Shown: positions 6,900-13,099 of the stretch, piece after piece
Position numbering within the stretch: position 1 is the stretch's first letter
Layout of the letters: the number at the start of each line of letters is the position of its first letter
IMG/VR virus record: IMGVR_UViG_3300010150_000147
Location: 1-25,008 of that record
From: a virus
Length of the DNA stretch: 25,008 bases
Reading direction: 5' to 3' (one strand)
Notes under the pieces: model-generated
Seen by the model: the letters and a program-made list of their open reading frames with translations, nothing else
What the model was told of the DNA's origin: nothing
The model's database searches: none
Program-made: the position numbers and the translations under genes

Positions 6900-7453
6900 G
6901 GTGCGTTATCCTCTTTGCTTGCCGCATCCTTGAATGTGAGGTTCTTCTGTCCCCCCTTGCTACTGGCGTCTCCTGCCTTGACACCCTCGAGATGTCGATC
7001 ACCCATCGTAGGTCCGTTGTAATCTAATGCCACGCAGTGAGGCTTAACACCTCGCAACCATTTCTGCACTGACATGAACACACCGCCCCGCCGTCCCGCG
7101 ATACCGCCATGCATATCGTTAGGTCTTACCCTGATAGCAGAACCACGGCGACGACTGAACGGATCTGAGTTGATGTTCAACACTTCGAAATCAGAATCCT
7201 CCACCCATCTACCATGTTTGCTTAACAGCATGCGTCCCCCCATCATCACCTCATAGCTATCCACGTTTGTGTGTGTATGCTCGGGCACAATACAGTTGGG
7301 CGGCATGGCAAATAATTGGATCTGAAACTGACCCTGCCTGTACCATGTGATCGATGTTACATCCTCAACCATGTGAGTCGGTGAATCCTCTGGAATCTTT
7401 CCGAACGCCCACGGATTGGACACAACCTCTTTGACTAACTCTTCTAGACTCAT
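6878..7453 (-). CDS. Cupin-fold protein
   Basis: 191 residues. The two cupin motifs are visible: PEHTHTNVDSYEVMMGG (H59, H61, E68) and IRVRPNDMHGG (H115), the usual metal-binding His-His-Glu-His set, within a beta-barrel region from about 30 to 130. The C-terminus (140-191) is low-complexity and charged. Members act as metal-dependent enzymes, isomerases or ligand-binding proteins, so the substrate cannot be named. It overlaps its neighbours on both sides (ATGA upstream, 22 nt downstream). A metabolic or modification enzyme inside an early operon is consistent with host takeover. Confidence 0.8.
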   Translation of the reverse strand: MSLEELVKEVVSNPWAFGKIPEDSPTHMVEDVTSITWYRQGQFQIQLFAMPPNCIVPEHTHTNVDSYEVMMGGRMLLSKHGRWVEDSDFEVLNINSDPFSRRRGSAIRVRPNDMHGGIAGRRGGVFMSVQKWLRGVKPHCVALDYNGPTMGDRHLEGVKAGDASSKGGQKNLTFKDAASKEDNAPWEYLNQ

Positions 7454-7635
7454 ATGTGAAACCCCTCCTTCCTTCTGTTACTTACAAACTTCGTTAAGTC
7501 TTCTTTGGCATGCCAGTATCTATTCTTGACAGATGGTGAAGCATCCTTTTTAATCTGCGCCTCCATCCAAAAATCTACCTGTTGCTTCAAGAATTTATAC
7601 TCGGCCTCAAGCGCCGGAGTTAATGACTTAGCCAT
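7450..7635 (-). CDS. Small helical protein, unknown function
   Basis: 61 residues, basic, with two predicted helices (PALEAEYKFLKQQVDFWMEA and KNRYWHAKEDLTKFVSNRR). It ends in an ATGA overlap with the cupin gene and begins 8 nt inside the end of the gene before it. No domain recognised. Coupled translation on both sides is the main evidence that it is a real gene. Confidence 0.65.
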   Translation of the reverse strand: MAKSLTPALEAEYKFLKQQVDFWMEAQIKKDASPSVKNRYWHAKEDLTKFVSNRRKEGFHI

Positions 7636-7876
7636 TGCCTAATCCCTCGGGTCTAAGTTTCGGGCGGATTAGTTCGCGAGACACCTCGTCCGATACCTCG
7701 CACCGCATCATGATCCCGTTGCCATACAAGCCCATCAAATAATTATATAACGGTGCCGCAAGATCTTCCTGCATAACATGTTGGCATTCTCGATGGTTCT
7801 CAAACCAAATGACTGCCTCAACAGACTGATCCCGCAACCCGTAACTGATCACAAGTGCCGTGAAGTATTCGATCAT
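7628..7876 (-). CDS. Small conserved-looking protein, unknown function
   Basis: 82 residues from an ATG that shares bases with the TGA of the upstream winged-helix gene (ATGA). An in-frame ATG 15 bases earlier is possible but would deepen the overlap. Sequence starts MIEYFTALVISYG and contains WFENHRECQHVMQEDL and a LYNYLMGLYGNG helix-turn. One Cys-His pair (ECQH) is present but no zinc-finger pattern. No family recognised. Confidence 0.65.
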   Translation of the reverse strand: MIEYFTALVISYGLRDQSVEAVIWFENHRECQHVMQEDLAAPLYNYLMGLYGNGIMMRCEVSDEVSRELIRPKLRPEGLGNG

Positions 7877-8115
7877 TTCACAACAACCCACACACCTTCA
7901 GACCCAGAATCTTTTCCCGTGTCCCTGATCAACCCCGACTTGTGTAGGGAGGACAAAGTCACACGAACTATAGTCAACTTCAAACCCATGCGGTCAGATA
8001 ATTGCTTCGCGGTTCCCGCACCTCTGTTCAACTCCGCAAGGATCTGTTCTTTGCGTGTTAGTTTTTTATTGGTTTTTTGTTTCTTTGTTAGCCGCTGCCA
8101 AAACTCTTTAATCAT
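7873..8115 (-). CDS. Winged-helix DNA-binding protein
   Basis: 80 residues from the ATG at 8115, chosen because AAGGAG lies just upstream; an upstream in-frame ATG at 8169 lacks such a site and overlaps the zinc-finger gene. A Lys-rich N-terminus (WQRLTKKQKTNKKL) leads into a winged helix: RKEQILAELNRGAGTAKQL, recognition helix KLTIVRVTLSSLHKSG, and wing LIRDTG...VWVV. Likely a small transcription regulator. It ends in an ATGA junction with the next gene. Confidence 0.75.
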   Translation of the reverse strand: MIKEFWQRLTKKQKTNKKLTRKEQILAELNRGAGTAKQLSDRMGLKLTIVRVTLSSLHKSGLIRDTGKDSGSEGVWVVVK

Positions 8116-8128
8116 TTTCTTTCTCCTT

Positions 8129-8404
8129 TTATAAACTTTCCGCGCAGTCCGCGCATATGTAGGCATCATCGCCTCTGATTAAGGTAACCCATTCCTCGCA
8201 CTCAGTGCAAAGACGCTCAACCTTTCCGTCCCCGTTGCACGTCTCGCATTCCTCAGAACGGGTCTCCAAATATCCCACGTCCCTGTTGATGTTATGGGGA
8301 ACCGCGTACTCTACTTCGACAAAACCTTCCCCGTGGCAGTCGCGGCACTTGTCCATGATTGGCGTCTCGCTCAATCGTATGAACTCATCTCTCATCTTAC
8401 CCAT
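8129..8404 (-). CDS. DnaJ-type zinc-finger (CxxCxGxG) protein
   Basis: 91 residues. Contains two CxxCxGxG modules, CRDCHGEG (C20, C23) and CETCNGDG (C53, C56), plus CTEC (C66, C69) and CADC (C84, C87). The first two can form one DnaJ-like zinc site and the last two another. There is no J domain. Such stand-alone modules occur in phages and may bind unfolded protein, RNA or a partner. The start overlaps a tiny upstream ORF (TGATG), and I prefer it to an ATG two codons earlier for that reason. Function beyond zinc binding is unknown. Confidence 0.8.
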   Translation of the reverse strand: MGKMRDEFIRLSETPIMDKCRDCHGEGFVEVEYAVPHNINRDVGYLETRSEECETCNGDGKVERLCTECEEWVTLIRGDDAYICADCAESL

Positions 8405-8472
8405 CACCAACGATCCCCGAATACTTTTTTGAATATCTCATCAAGCATCTTATCCATTTCACGATCTGTCAT
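8404..8472 (-). CDS. Tiny 22-residue ORF, translationally coupled
   Basis: Encodes MTDREMDKMLDEIFKKVFGD plus RW, an amphipathic helix. It begins in an ATGA overlap with the end of the Api92-like gene and ends in a TGATG overlap with the start of the zinc-finger gene, so it fills the 60-nt space between two genes exactly. This fits a real micro-gene or a coupling cistron. Length is too small for homology judgement. Confidence 0.5.
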   Translation of the reverse strand: MTDREMDKMLDEIFKKVFGDRW

Positions 8473-8927
8473 GCTACTGTCTCCTTCAATAAGTTTTTAA
8501 AAATGTTTATGGTATCCTCAATACCTTCCTCCTCAATCTCAGGTTCCCACGAACGATCTTCCCCGTGATGATACTCACCCTCAAACATACCACCCTCGTC
8601 CTGATAATCCGCTTGAACCTCAATGCCCATCGCATGCAACTTATCCCACACTGGGATAGGCGCACCCCATGCCGTCCAACAGTTAAACGTGAACCACGCC
8701 TTGCCGCCATCCTTCTCAATGTCGTTGGTGATATCGACATCCACGACATCCCACTTCGTACCCCAGTTTTTCCACCGCCACTCGTACCAGTTCTCGGATT
8801 CAGATAAGGGCATCGGGATTACAAGATCACAGAACCTCGGATCCTCACGCTTCAAGCTAGAGTATAGTTCTTCCACGATGGTCTTGTCCCCGTGGATGTA
8901 CACTTGTTGATCACAATGATTAGGCAT
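8469..8927 (-). CDS. Api92-like (YubB ferredoxin-like) phage protein
   Basis: 152 residues. Opens [14 protein letters not shown] and contains WYEWRWKNWGTKWDV, WFTFNCWTAWGAPIPVWDKL and YQDEGGMFEGEY, the conserved landmarks of the Api92-like/YubB ferredoxin-like family found in phages and plasmids. Molecular function of the family is not established; a role in host interaction or anti-defence is sometimes suspected. An AAGGAG site precedes the ATG and overlaps the methyltransferase end by 8 nt. The C-terminus is acidic (PEIEEEGIEDT). Confidence 0.85.
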   Translation of the reverse strand: MPNHCDQQVYIHGDKTIVEELYSSLKREDPRFCDLVIPMPLSESENWYEWRWKNWGTKWDVVDVDITNDIEKDGGKAWFTFNCWTAWGAPIPVWDKLHAMGIEVQADYQDEGGMFEGEYHHGEDRSWEPEIEEEGIEDTINIFKNLLKETVA

Positions 8928-10110
8928 GTCTCTCTCCTTCTATGTATGTTTCTATTAAACCTTGCGCGACTTGCGCCGTGATGGCATTTCCGTAGGCGCG
9001 CAGTCGTCCCACTCTGGCGGTAGCCCCATCAACCAACGGGCATGTGCTGGGTTCAACTGGCCTCCACTTGCCATCTCGGCAGAAGAGCCAGTCCGCATCT
9101 CTCCAGAAACCGTTAGTCTCATAGGCTCTGTCGGCGGGGAAACTTCCCCCTTCGCTTCCATCACCGCTTCGATCATCGATGGCGCTACCTGCTCCCGAAG
9201 ATTGCACGGGAACGACCTGCCCTTGCGCGTGGTCTGATGCATCCGGATCATCGCCTCCTTGCTCCGCAAGGGTAGACTGTCCATCGTGTTGGGTGTCGCC
9301 CAACCCGACATCTGTCCCTGCTCCGGTAGGTTGTGCCCCCGCTTGTCCCACTTCTTCACCGACTCCGGCTTCGCCGCCCCCTTGTGATCCGATGTCGTCG
9401 GCGTTGCCCAACCCGTGAGTTGCGCTTGCGCTCCCGTGTTCCAACCGTGCTTCCCGTTCAAGTGAGACGGAGCTATGCCCGTGCCCCCCGTCATGGAGGT
9501 CGGCGTTGCCCAACCCGATAGTTGCGCCGTCACGTCCAACGTGTCCGTACTGATCTTCCCGTTGCGAATCCGACCCCCTTGATAACCACCCTTGTGATCT
9601 CGGGTTGTCGGTGTCGGCCACGAACCAGAGACGTTGCCGGATGTGCGGCGCACCGAAGCCCGCAGAGCAAAGATCGAATGCTCCGATGGAGTAGTCCGCT
9701 CCTTCCATGTCAGCTTGTACAAGGTCGATCCAACCGAGCCCGTCTTTGCTTGCAACCTGCTCCCCAAAGACTGTTGAAGGTCGGCACTGTTCGATGAGGT
9801 GGAACCAGTGAGGCCAGAGGTGCCGCTCGTCAGCAACCCCTTTTCCTTTGCCTGCGTTGCTGAAAGGTTGGCAAGGGCAAGAACCCGTCCAGACCGGACG
9901 GTCGTCGTCCCAACCCGCACGTCGGAGCGCGTGACTCCAGACTCCAATCCCTGCAAAGAAGTGGCACTGAGTAAATTCAAAAAGTTCTTCTGGTCTGACA
10001 TCACTGATGCTCCTAGTATCGACAACACCATCTGCGATGTGTCCTGATTTAATTAAATTGCGTAGCCATTGTGCGGCATACGGATCTATCTCGTTGTAAT
10101 AAGCAGACAT
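8920..10110 (-). CDS. DNA (cytosine-5) methyltransferase
   Basis: 396 residues from the ATG at 10110, which overlaps the upstream stop (TGATG) and follows GGAAGG. Transfers methyl from AdoMet to cytosine C5, probably protecting phage DNA from host restriction. Motif I FFAGIG (51-56), catalytic C80 in SCPCQPFS, motif VI as FGEQV in place of the usual ENV, motif [14 protein letters not shown], then near the end [12 protein letters not shown] (motif X). Between about 165 and 345 the expected target-recognition region is low-complexity and Gly/Asp-rich, with repeats GLGNAD, GLGNADD and GLGDTQ. This region is also read in another frame (see 8955-10001), which probably explains its odd composition. 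Recognition sequence unknown. Confidence 0.93.
   Translation of the reverse strand: MSAYYNEIDPYAAQWLRNLIKSGHIADGVVDTRSISDVRPEELFEFTQCHFFAGIGVWSHALRRAGWDDDRPVWTGSCPCQPFSNAGKGKGVADERHLWPHWFHLIEQCRPSTVFGEQVASKDGLGWIDLVQADMEGADYSIGAFDLCSAGFGAPHIRQRLWFVADTDNPRSQGWLSRGSDSQREDQYGHVGRDGATIGLGNADLHDGGHGHSSVSLEREARLEHGSASATHGLGNADDIGSQGGGEAGVGEEVGQAGAQPTGAGTDVGLGDTQHDGQSTLAEQGGDDPDASDHAQGQVVPVQSSGAGSAIDDRSGDGSEGGSFPADRAYETNGFWRDADWLFCRDGKWRPVEPSTCPLVDGATARVGRLRAYGNAITAQVAQGLIETYIEGERHA
8955..10001 (-). CDS. Nested overlapping ORF inside the methyltransferase gene
   Basis: 348 codons open in the +1 frame relative to the methyltransferase, same strand. The ATG at 10001 has AGGAG exactly eight bases upstream, though that stretch also codes for methyltransferase. 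The product is Ser/Thr/basic-rich and contains repeated W-x-T-P-T modules: [46 protein letters not shown]. It ends with [20 protein letters not shown] and a basic RRKSRKV tail. I recall separately deposited phage proteins with this same layout, without known function. It has no obvious enzyme motif. A longer start at 10031 is possible. It may instead be a by-product of methyltransferase codon bias, so confidence is moderate. Confidence 0.5.
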   Translation of the reverse strand: MSDQKNFLNLLSATSLQGLESGVTRSDVRVGTTTVRSGRVLALANLSATQAKEKGLLTSGTSGLTGSTSSNSADLQQSLGSRLQAKTGSVGSTLYKLTWKERTTPSEHSIFALRASVRRTSGNVSGSWPTPTTRDHKGGYQGGRIRNGKISTDTLDVTAQLSGWATPTSMTGGTGIAPSHLNGKHGWNTGAQAQLTGWATPTTSDHKGAAKPESVKKWDKRGHNLPEQGQMSGWATPNTMDSLPLRSKEAMIRMHQTTRKGRSFPCNLREQVAPSMIEAVMEAKGEVSPPTEPMRLTVSGEMRTGSSAEMASGGQLNPAHARWLMGLPPEWDDCAPTEMPSRRKSRKV

Positions 10111-10610
10111 CAGGTCGCCTTCCAAATAGCCAACGCATCTTCAAAAGGCATGTCGTTTAAGATGCGGCGACCACGCCAAAAATTGCCGTCTGTCTTTGGA
10201 GGGTAATACTTTGTCCCAAATACACCCGCTTCCTCCTCGCCTTCTTTCTGAAACAAAATCTGTGTCCGCATCATACGTCTTAACTCACGAGCACTGAGCC
10301 AATCGTTGACCGCATCACAGCACCAACCCTCCAACGTCTGAGGTAAACTGTCATGGATCATAACACCATCCGCACCCTCGTAGCTAAAAGGAGAGGCAGG
10401 AAGACTGTCAAAATACTCGTTGATTGATCTCATCTTGGCGCGGTAATCACCCTTGAACTTCGGGTGGTCATAGTCACGGTCACATCCACCGTGTCCGTCG
10501 TTGCTTACTATGGCAACAGGCTTACCATCCACATACAAACTGGCTTGATAGCAATGCGTCTCTTCACTTGCCCATGCGGTGTGCTTGATGTTTTTTAATT
10601 CTAATTTCAT
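10110..10610 (-). CDS. Conserved phage hypothetical protein
   Basis: 166 residues from the ATG at 10610, which follows GGAG by seven bases; the open frame extends further upstream, but that stretch is the regulatory region. The N-terminus MKLELKNIKHTAWASEETHC and YVDGKPVAIVSNDGHGGCDR form a beta-rich motif that recurs in unannotated phage proteins. Later segments: EGWCCDAVNDWL and NFWRGRRILNDM. Two cysteines pair in WCCD. No function known. It is the first gene of the long minus-strand operon and sits under the divergent promoter. Confidence 0.8.
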   Translation of the reverse strand: MKLELKNIKHTAWASEETHCYQASLYVDGKPVAIVSNDGHGGCDRDYDHPKFKGDYRAKMRSINEYFDSLPASPFSYEGADGVMIHDSLPQTLEGWCCDAVNDWLSARELRRMMRTQILFQKEGEEEAGVFGTKYYPPKTDGNFWRGRRILNDMPFEDALAIWKAT

Positions 10611-10653
10611 TGTTTTGCTCCTACTAATATAAAACACATGTTGTGTAGTTGTG

Positions 10654-10682
10654 AGAATAGAACAACTAATATTTGCTGTCAA
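10654..10682 (-). promoter_or_regulatory. Promoter of the long minus-strand operon
   Basis: Perfect -35 TTGACA (10682-10677), 17-nt spacer, -10 TATTCT (10659-10654, 4 of 6), about 45 bases before the first ATG at 10610. It faces away from the small terminase promoter and has a GTTTAC box ten bases upstream of its -35. Confidence 0.6.
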
Positions 10683-10691
10683 CCCCACTGA

Positions 10692-10938
10692 GTTTACATA
10701 TAGAGTGTTGCCAGAGATTTTTGTTTTTTTCATCGTTGATAGGGCAACTTCTTGTAAACAACGTAAACAGGGCGAGAGAGACAAGGAAAAAGTAAATGAT
10801 ATCAAGTACCTCGTACCGTGCAACGTGTTTACGGTATAGAAAATAAGGGTGTAAACAGTTTACAAAATAGCGTAAACAATTACGAACTCCGAAGAACTTA
10901 CTACTATGCCCTTGGCTGTTTTTGCTCAAAGTGTTTAC
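10692..10938. promoter_or_regulatory. Array of eight GTAAAC/GTTTAC boxes (iterons or operators)
   Basis: Copies at 10692 (GTTTAC), 10754, 10763 (both GTAAACA, 9 bp apart), 10826-10832 (TGTTTAC), 10851 and 10858 (together the perfect inverted repeat GTAAACAGTTTAC), 10872 (GTAAACA) and 10932-10938 (TGTTTAC). A six-base word in either orientation is expected about 0.1 times in 250 bases of random sequence. The array occupies the divergent space between the early minus-strand operon and the terminase gene. Candidate roles are repressor or activator sites, replication iterons or a packaging (pac/cos) recognition array. Confidence 0.75.
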
Positions 10939-10955
10939 ACTTTATCTCTGGGAAC

Positions 10956-10969
10956 TTCCTATATAGGAA
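10956..10969. promoter_or_regulatory. 14-bp perfect palindrome TTCCTATATAGGAA
   Basis: Perfect dyad two bases upstream of the predicted -35 box of the small terminase promoter. Typical size and place for a dimeric regulator's operator; an activator or repressor here would control late genes. It is distinct from the GTAAAC boxes. Confidence 0.6.
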
Positions 10970-10971
10970 AC

Positions 10972-11000
10972 TTGGCAAAGACCTCTACTTGTTGTATGGT
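10972..11000 (+). promoter_or_regulatory. Promoter for the terminase/packaging operon
   Basis: -35 TTGGCA (10972-10977, 5 of 6), 17-nt spacer, -10 TATGGT (10995-11000, 4 of 6). Transcription would start near 11007, followed by GGAG at 11013 and the ATG at 11023. The weak -10 would suit a regulated late promoter. Confidence 0.5.
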
Positions 11001-11022
11001 TGTGGAATAACTGGAGACGGGC

Positions 11023-11571
11023 ATGGCATCGGTAAAAAAGAAGATCGAAGAGGAACACGGAAGAACCTTGACCAATAGGCAGATGACGTTTGCTAGAAAT
11101 GTGGTCGAAGGTATCTACTCAAATGCAGAGTGTGCAAGGAAGGCGGGATACGCCCATGATATCGCACCTAAACAAGCCTCGGTTCTATTGAACGGACGAG
11201 ATTACCCTCACGTTGTGGAATATATTACCGAGTTACGAGAGGAACGAGAGCGAAGGTATAGCGTCTCAACTATCGGACAGCTTCAACGTCTGCAAGAACT
11301 GTCGCAAGGGGCAGAAGAGGCAGGTCAATTCTCTGCGGCGATCAACGCTGAGAAGATCCGGTCTGCTCTTGGTGGATTGACCATCGATAGGCGGGAAACA
11401 ATTAACACCATCGATCAACTTTCAAGGGACGAGATTACGGCACGACTTGCCATGCTACAGAAGCAGTATCCACAAGCCTTTGTTATCGAAGGAACAGCGA
11501 AGGATATAACCCCAGATGAGCAAAGGTCCAGAGTCGAACTTTTGGAACACGATAAGGACGAACTTACCTAA
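11023..11571 (+). CDS. terS: Terminase small subunit
   Basis: 182 residues. Recognises phage DNA for packaging and positions the large subunit. N-terminal LTNRQMTFARNVVEGIYSNA then ECARKAGY is the helix-turn-helix DNA-binding region typical of small terminases (about 16-46). Helices in the middle (QLQRLQELSQGAEEAGQF, NAEKIRSALGGL) fit the oligomerisation core, and the C-terminus (DEITARLAMLQ and acidic end) would contact the large subunit. A GGAG site precedes the ATG. The 3' end overlaps the nuclease gene by 56 nt. Its partner gene is 8 kb away, an unusual arrangement. Confidence 0.85.
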   Translation: MASVKKKIEEEHGRTLTNRQMTFARNVVEGIYSNAECARKAGYAHDIAPKQASVLLNGRDYPHVVEYITELREERERRYSVSTIGQLQRLQELSQGAEEAGQFSAAINAEKIRSALGGLTIDRRETINTIDQLSRDEITARLAMLQKQYPQAFVIEGTAKDITPDEQRSRVELLEHDKDELT

Positions 11572-11989
11572 GAATGCCTATGCCACACGCATTGAAAACG
11601 TGCATGGTGGTGGTGTTCCTGATGTCCATGTGGTTTGGGATGGCCTACCATTTTGGATGGAATTAAAGGTAACCAAAGGAAACGCAGTAAAAGTGTCACC
11701 TCATCAGGTCGCGTGGCATATGGCCTATTTCGCCCGAGGTGGTCTTAGTTTCTTCTTAGTAAAGAGCCTCTCTACCAAGGATATATATTCATTTGAGGGG
11801 GATCAGGGTTCTAATTTACTACGGGGTGGGGTGTCTGCGGCTCACGGTACGCGGTTCGCGAACCCTGCGGCTTTATTTCAAAGTCTGCGGCCTCGGCTGC
11901 GGTCGCATTACTCTGCGACCCTGCGCCCTGACAGCTCTGCGACCCTGCGCCCTGATGGCGACGGGGAGATGTCCCTCGATCCGGAGTAG
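11516..11989 (+). CDS. PD-(D/E)XK (VRR-NUC-like) nuclease with repeat-derived tail
   Basis: 157 residues. The first 100 form a small endonuclease domain: GGGVPDVHV (D36), FWMELKV (E49, K51), the PD...ExK catalytic set, and SPHQVAWH as the following helix. Such phage enzymes cut branched or damaged DNA and may help resolve replication intermediates before packaging. From residue about 107 on, the sequence changes to SATLRPDS/SATLRPDG and similar Arg/Pro-rich text, because the DNA here consists of GC-rich repeats; related domains usually end before this. The tail is probably a late insertion tolerated by the enzyme. Overlaps the small terminase gene by 56 nt. Confidence 0.8.
   Translation: MSKGPESNFWNTIRTNLPKNAYATRIENVHGGGVPDVHVVWDGLPFWMELKVTKGNAVKVSPHQVAWHMAYFARGGLSFFLVKSLSTKDIYSFEGDQGSNLLRGGVSAAHGTRFANPAALFQSLRPRLRSHYSATLRPDSSATLRPDGDGEMSLDPE
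11834..11955. repeat. GC-rich CTGCGGCC/CTGCGACC repeat cluster within the nuclease 3' end
   Basis: At least five partial units start with CTGCGGC or CTGCGAC. The clearest is a 21-bp unit beginning CTCTGCGACC, present identically at 11911-11931 and 11935-11955, offset by 24 bases (eight codons), so the repeat keeps the reading frame. Confidence 0.75.
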
Positions 11990-11993
11990 AGAA

Positions 11994-12011
11994 GGAGCCT
12001 TTTCAGGCTCC
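11994..12011. terminator. Hairpin between convergent nuclease and minus-strand island genes
   Basis: Stem GGAGCCT/AGGCTCC with a TTTC loop, flanked by imperfectly pairing AGAAG and CTTCT. It lies between the plus-strand nuclease stop and the stop of the first minus-strand island gene. No strong T-run, so it may be a weak bidirectional terminator. Confidence 0.6.
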
Positions 12012-12017
12012 CACTTC

Positions 12018-12698
12018 TTAATGTTCTACTATTGCGATGGATTTTGCAAGGCTTGATCCGCGGCACAGCTTGCACGCGGTGCATTGTGCGCGGCGTCCGG
12101 CTTCTTTCGACGCGGGGCATAGTGCCTCGTTGCTTTTGTCTAGGTCGCCAAGGTCCGCAATGACTCGAAACGTGCGCCGTCCGGCTTTCCAATGGTCTAT
12201 TGCTTCTTGCATGTTGTCCGCGGATTGCATCGCGATATCGGGACGCCATCCGGATTGGTGAGAATAGGCCGTCCAAGTGTCCGCTTCACTCAATAGGTCG
12301 TCCCAAACTTGAGACGGCACCGCGCCAGGATCCCCATAGGTTCCGACGCGCACGAAACGACCGCGCCCCATGGTCGCCGCGTCGCCTTCTTGATATACGC
12401 CGCGCTTGTATGCTTTCCAAACGATCAAGACGCCTTGTCCCAAGTTAACATAACAGCGCCGCCCCTTGGCTTGCTTGCGCTGCGGATCCGTTGTGACCTC
12501 GCCGCGCATGGTACAGTTGCCGCAAATTGAGAAGTCTTGTCCTGTTTTGCTGGCCTCGAGCGGGTTAATGTCCGATCGCAAAATATAAGTTTGCACGACG
12601 TGCCCCGTCTTTTTGTTTCTGTTTGAATATGTCGCGATAACGACGATTGGTTGACCATCCAAGAGGCTCGGCCCATTGTAGATGATTGCACTTTTCAT
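12018..12698 (-). CDS. Cysteine-rich conserved phage/plasmid protein (DUF7227-like)
   Basis: 226 residues from the ATG at 12698, preceded by AGAAGGA. Hallmarks: GPSLLDGQPIVVIATYSNR, TYILRSDINPLEASKTG, CGNC (C59, C62), RRCYVNLGQG (C82), and a C-terminal CPASKEAGRR followed by C-x2-C-x2-C (C194, C206, C209, C212). The seven conserved-position cysteines suggest a zinc or Fe-S site. I associate this layout with a family of unknown function in phages and plasmids; the family number is from memory. The gene looks GC-richer than most neighbours and is bordered by GC-rich repeats on both sides, suggesting it arrived as a cassette. Its own extended -10 promoter lies just upstream. Confidence 0.75.
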   Translation of the reverse strand: MKSAIIYNGPSLLDGQPIVVIATYSNRNKKTGHVVQTYILRSDINPLEASKTGQDFSICGNCTMRGEVTTDPQRKQAKGRRCYVNLGQGVLIVWKAYKRGVYQEGDAATMGRGRFVRVGTYGDPGAVPSQVWDDLLSEADTWTAYSHQSGWRPDIAMQSADNMQEAIDHWKAGRRTFRVIADLGDLDKSNEALCPASKEAGRRAQCTACKLCRGSSLAKSIAIVEH

Positions 12699-12711
12699 TT
12701 TTAGATTCCTT

Positions 12712-12737
12712 CTTGTTAATGTGTTTTGATTGTAGCA
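12712..12737 (-). promoter_or_regulatory. Extended -10 promoter and leader shared with the gene at 13742-14014
   Basis: Reading on the minus strand, TGCTACAAT is an extended -10 element (TGn plus TACAAT, 5 of 6) at 12737-12729; the -35 is weak. The 23 bases 12712-12734 recur at 14026-14048 with only two mismatches, in the same position before another island gene's ribosome binding site. Confidence 0.5.
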
Positions 12738-12764
12738 TTTAAACAACAGCGCCACAAGTTAAAA

Positions 12765-12822
12765 ACTCTGCGACCTTGCGGCCTTGTTAACTCTGCGGCC
12801 TTGAGACTCTGCGGCCTTGTTG
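12765..12822. repeat. GC-rich ACTCTGCGGCCTTG repeats, three units
   Basis: Three tandem-like units starting ACTCTGCG at 12765, 12790 and 12806, with bodies CGACCTTGCGGCCTTG or CGGCCTTG. Same family as 11834-11955 and 13172-13224. It occupies most of the gap between the promoter of the cysteine-rich gene and the hairpin at 12854. The rest of 12699-12900 holds hairpins and no credible gene. Confidence 0.75.
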
Positions 12823-12853
12823 CTTTTTGTTTCTGTTGCCTGTTGCCAGGCAC

Positions 12854-12868
12854 GCGCACCAGGTGCGC
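12854..12868. other. Inverted repeat GCGCACC-A-GGTGCGC
   Basis: Perfect 7-bp arms with a one-base centre. Without a loop it cannot fold well as RNA, so a DNA-level protein-binding dyad is more likely. It lies eight bases from the terminator hairpin at 12876. Confidence 0.5.
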
Positions 12869-12875
12869 AAAAGGT

Positions 12876-12895
12876 AAGGGCCCCGAAGGGCCCTT
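12876..12895. terminator. Bidirectional hairpin terminator
   Basis: Eight-bp stem AAGGGCCC/GGGCCCTT with a four-base loop (TTCG on the minus strand, a stabilising tetraloop). Followed by ACCTTTT on the minus strand and GGTTTT on the plus strand. It lies five bases after the stop of the 12900-13082 gene. Confidence 0.8.
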
Positions 12896-12899
12896 GGTT

Positions 12900-13082
12900 T
12901 TAATCGTCCATCGCGTAGCTGATTGAGCTTTGCAGATTTCGCAGCGACTCTTGGTGGAGTCGCTCCCACTTGCGCCGGATCGCGCTGTCCTCTGGAAGTT
13001 TCGAGATAGTGTCCTCGATGTCGCTGATCTCGACCACTGTCTCAATCATCATGCGGCGGTGTGTGTTGTATCCTAGTTTCAT
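12900..13082 (-). CDS. Small helical protein, unknown function
   Basis: 60 residues; AGGAG lies nine bases before the ATG. Residues 12-55 are predicted helical with hydrophobic heptads (IETVVEISDIEDTISKL, then AIRRKWERLHQESLRNL), suggesting a small helical bundle or coiled coil. Codes alone between its own leader and a strong terminator, i.e. a single-gene transcription unit. No family recognised. Confidence 0.65.
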   Translation of the reverse strand: MKLGYNTHRRMMIETVVEISDIEDTISKLPEDSAIRRKWERLHQESLRNLQSSISYAMDD

Positions 13083-13099
13083 ATTAAGCTCCTATTAAA

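Noticed and set aside
10666-11078. ORFs of 62-87 codons in the divergent control region, both strands
   Set aside because: They cross promoters and the GTAAAC box array, lack ribosome binding sites and have unnatural amino-acid content.
12037-12691. Several ORFs opposite or in other frames of the cysteine-rich gene
   Set aside because: Arg/Pro/Ser-rich shadows caused by the GC-rich codon use of the real gene.
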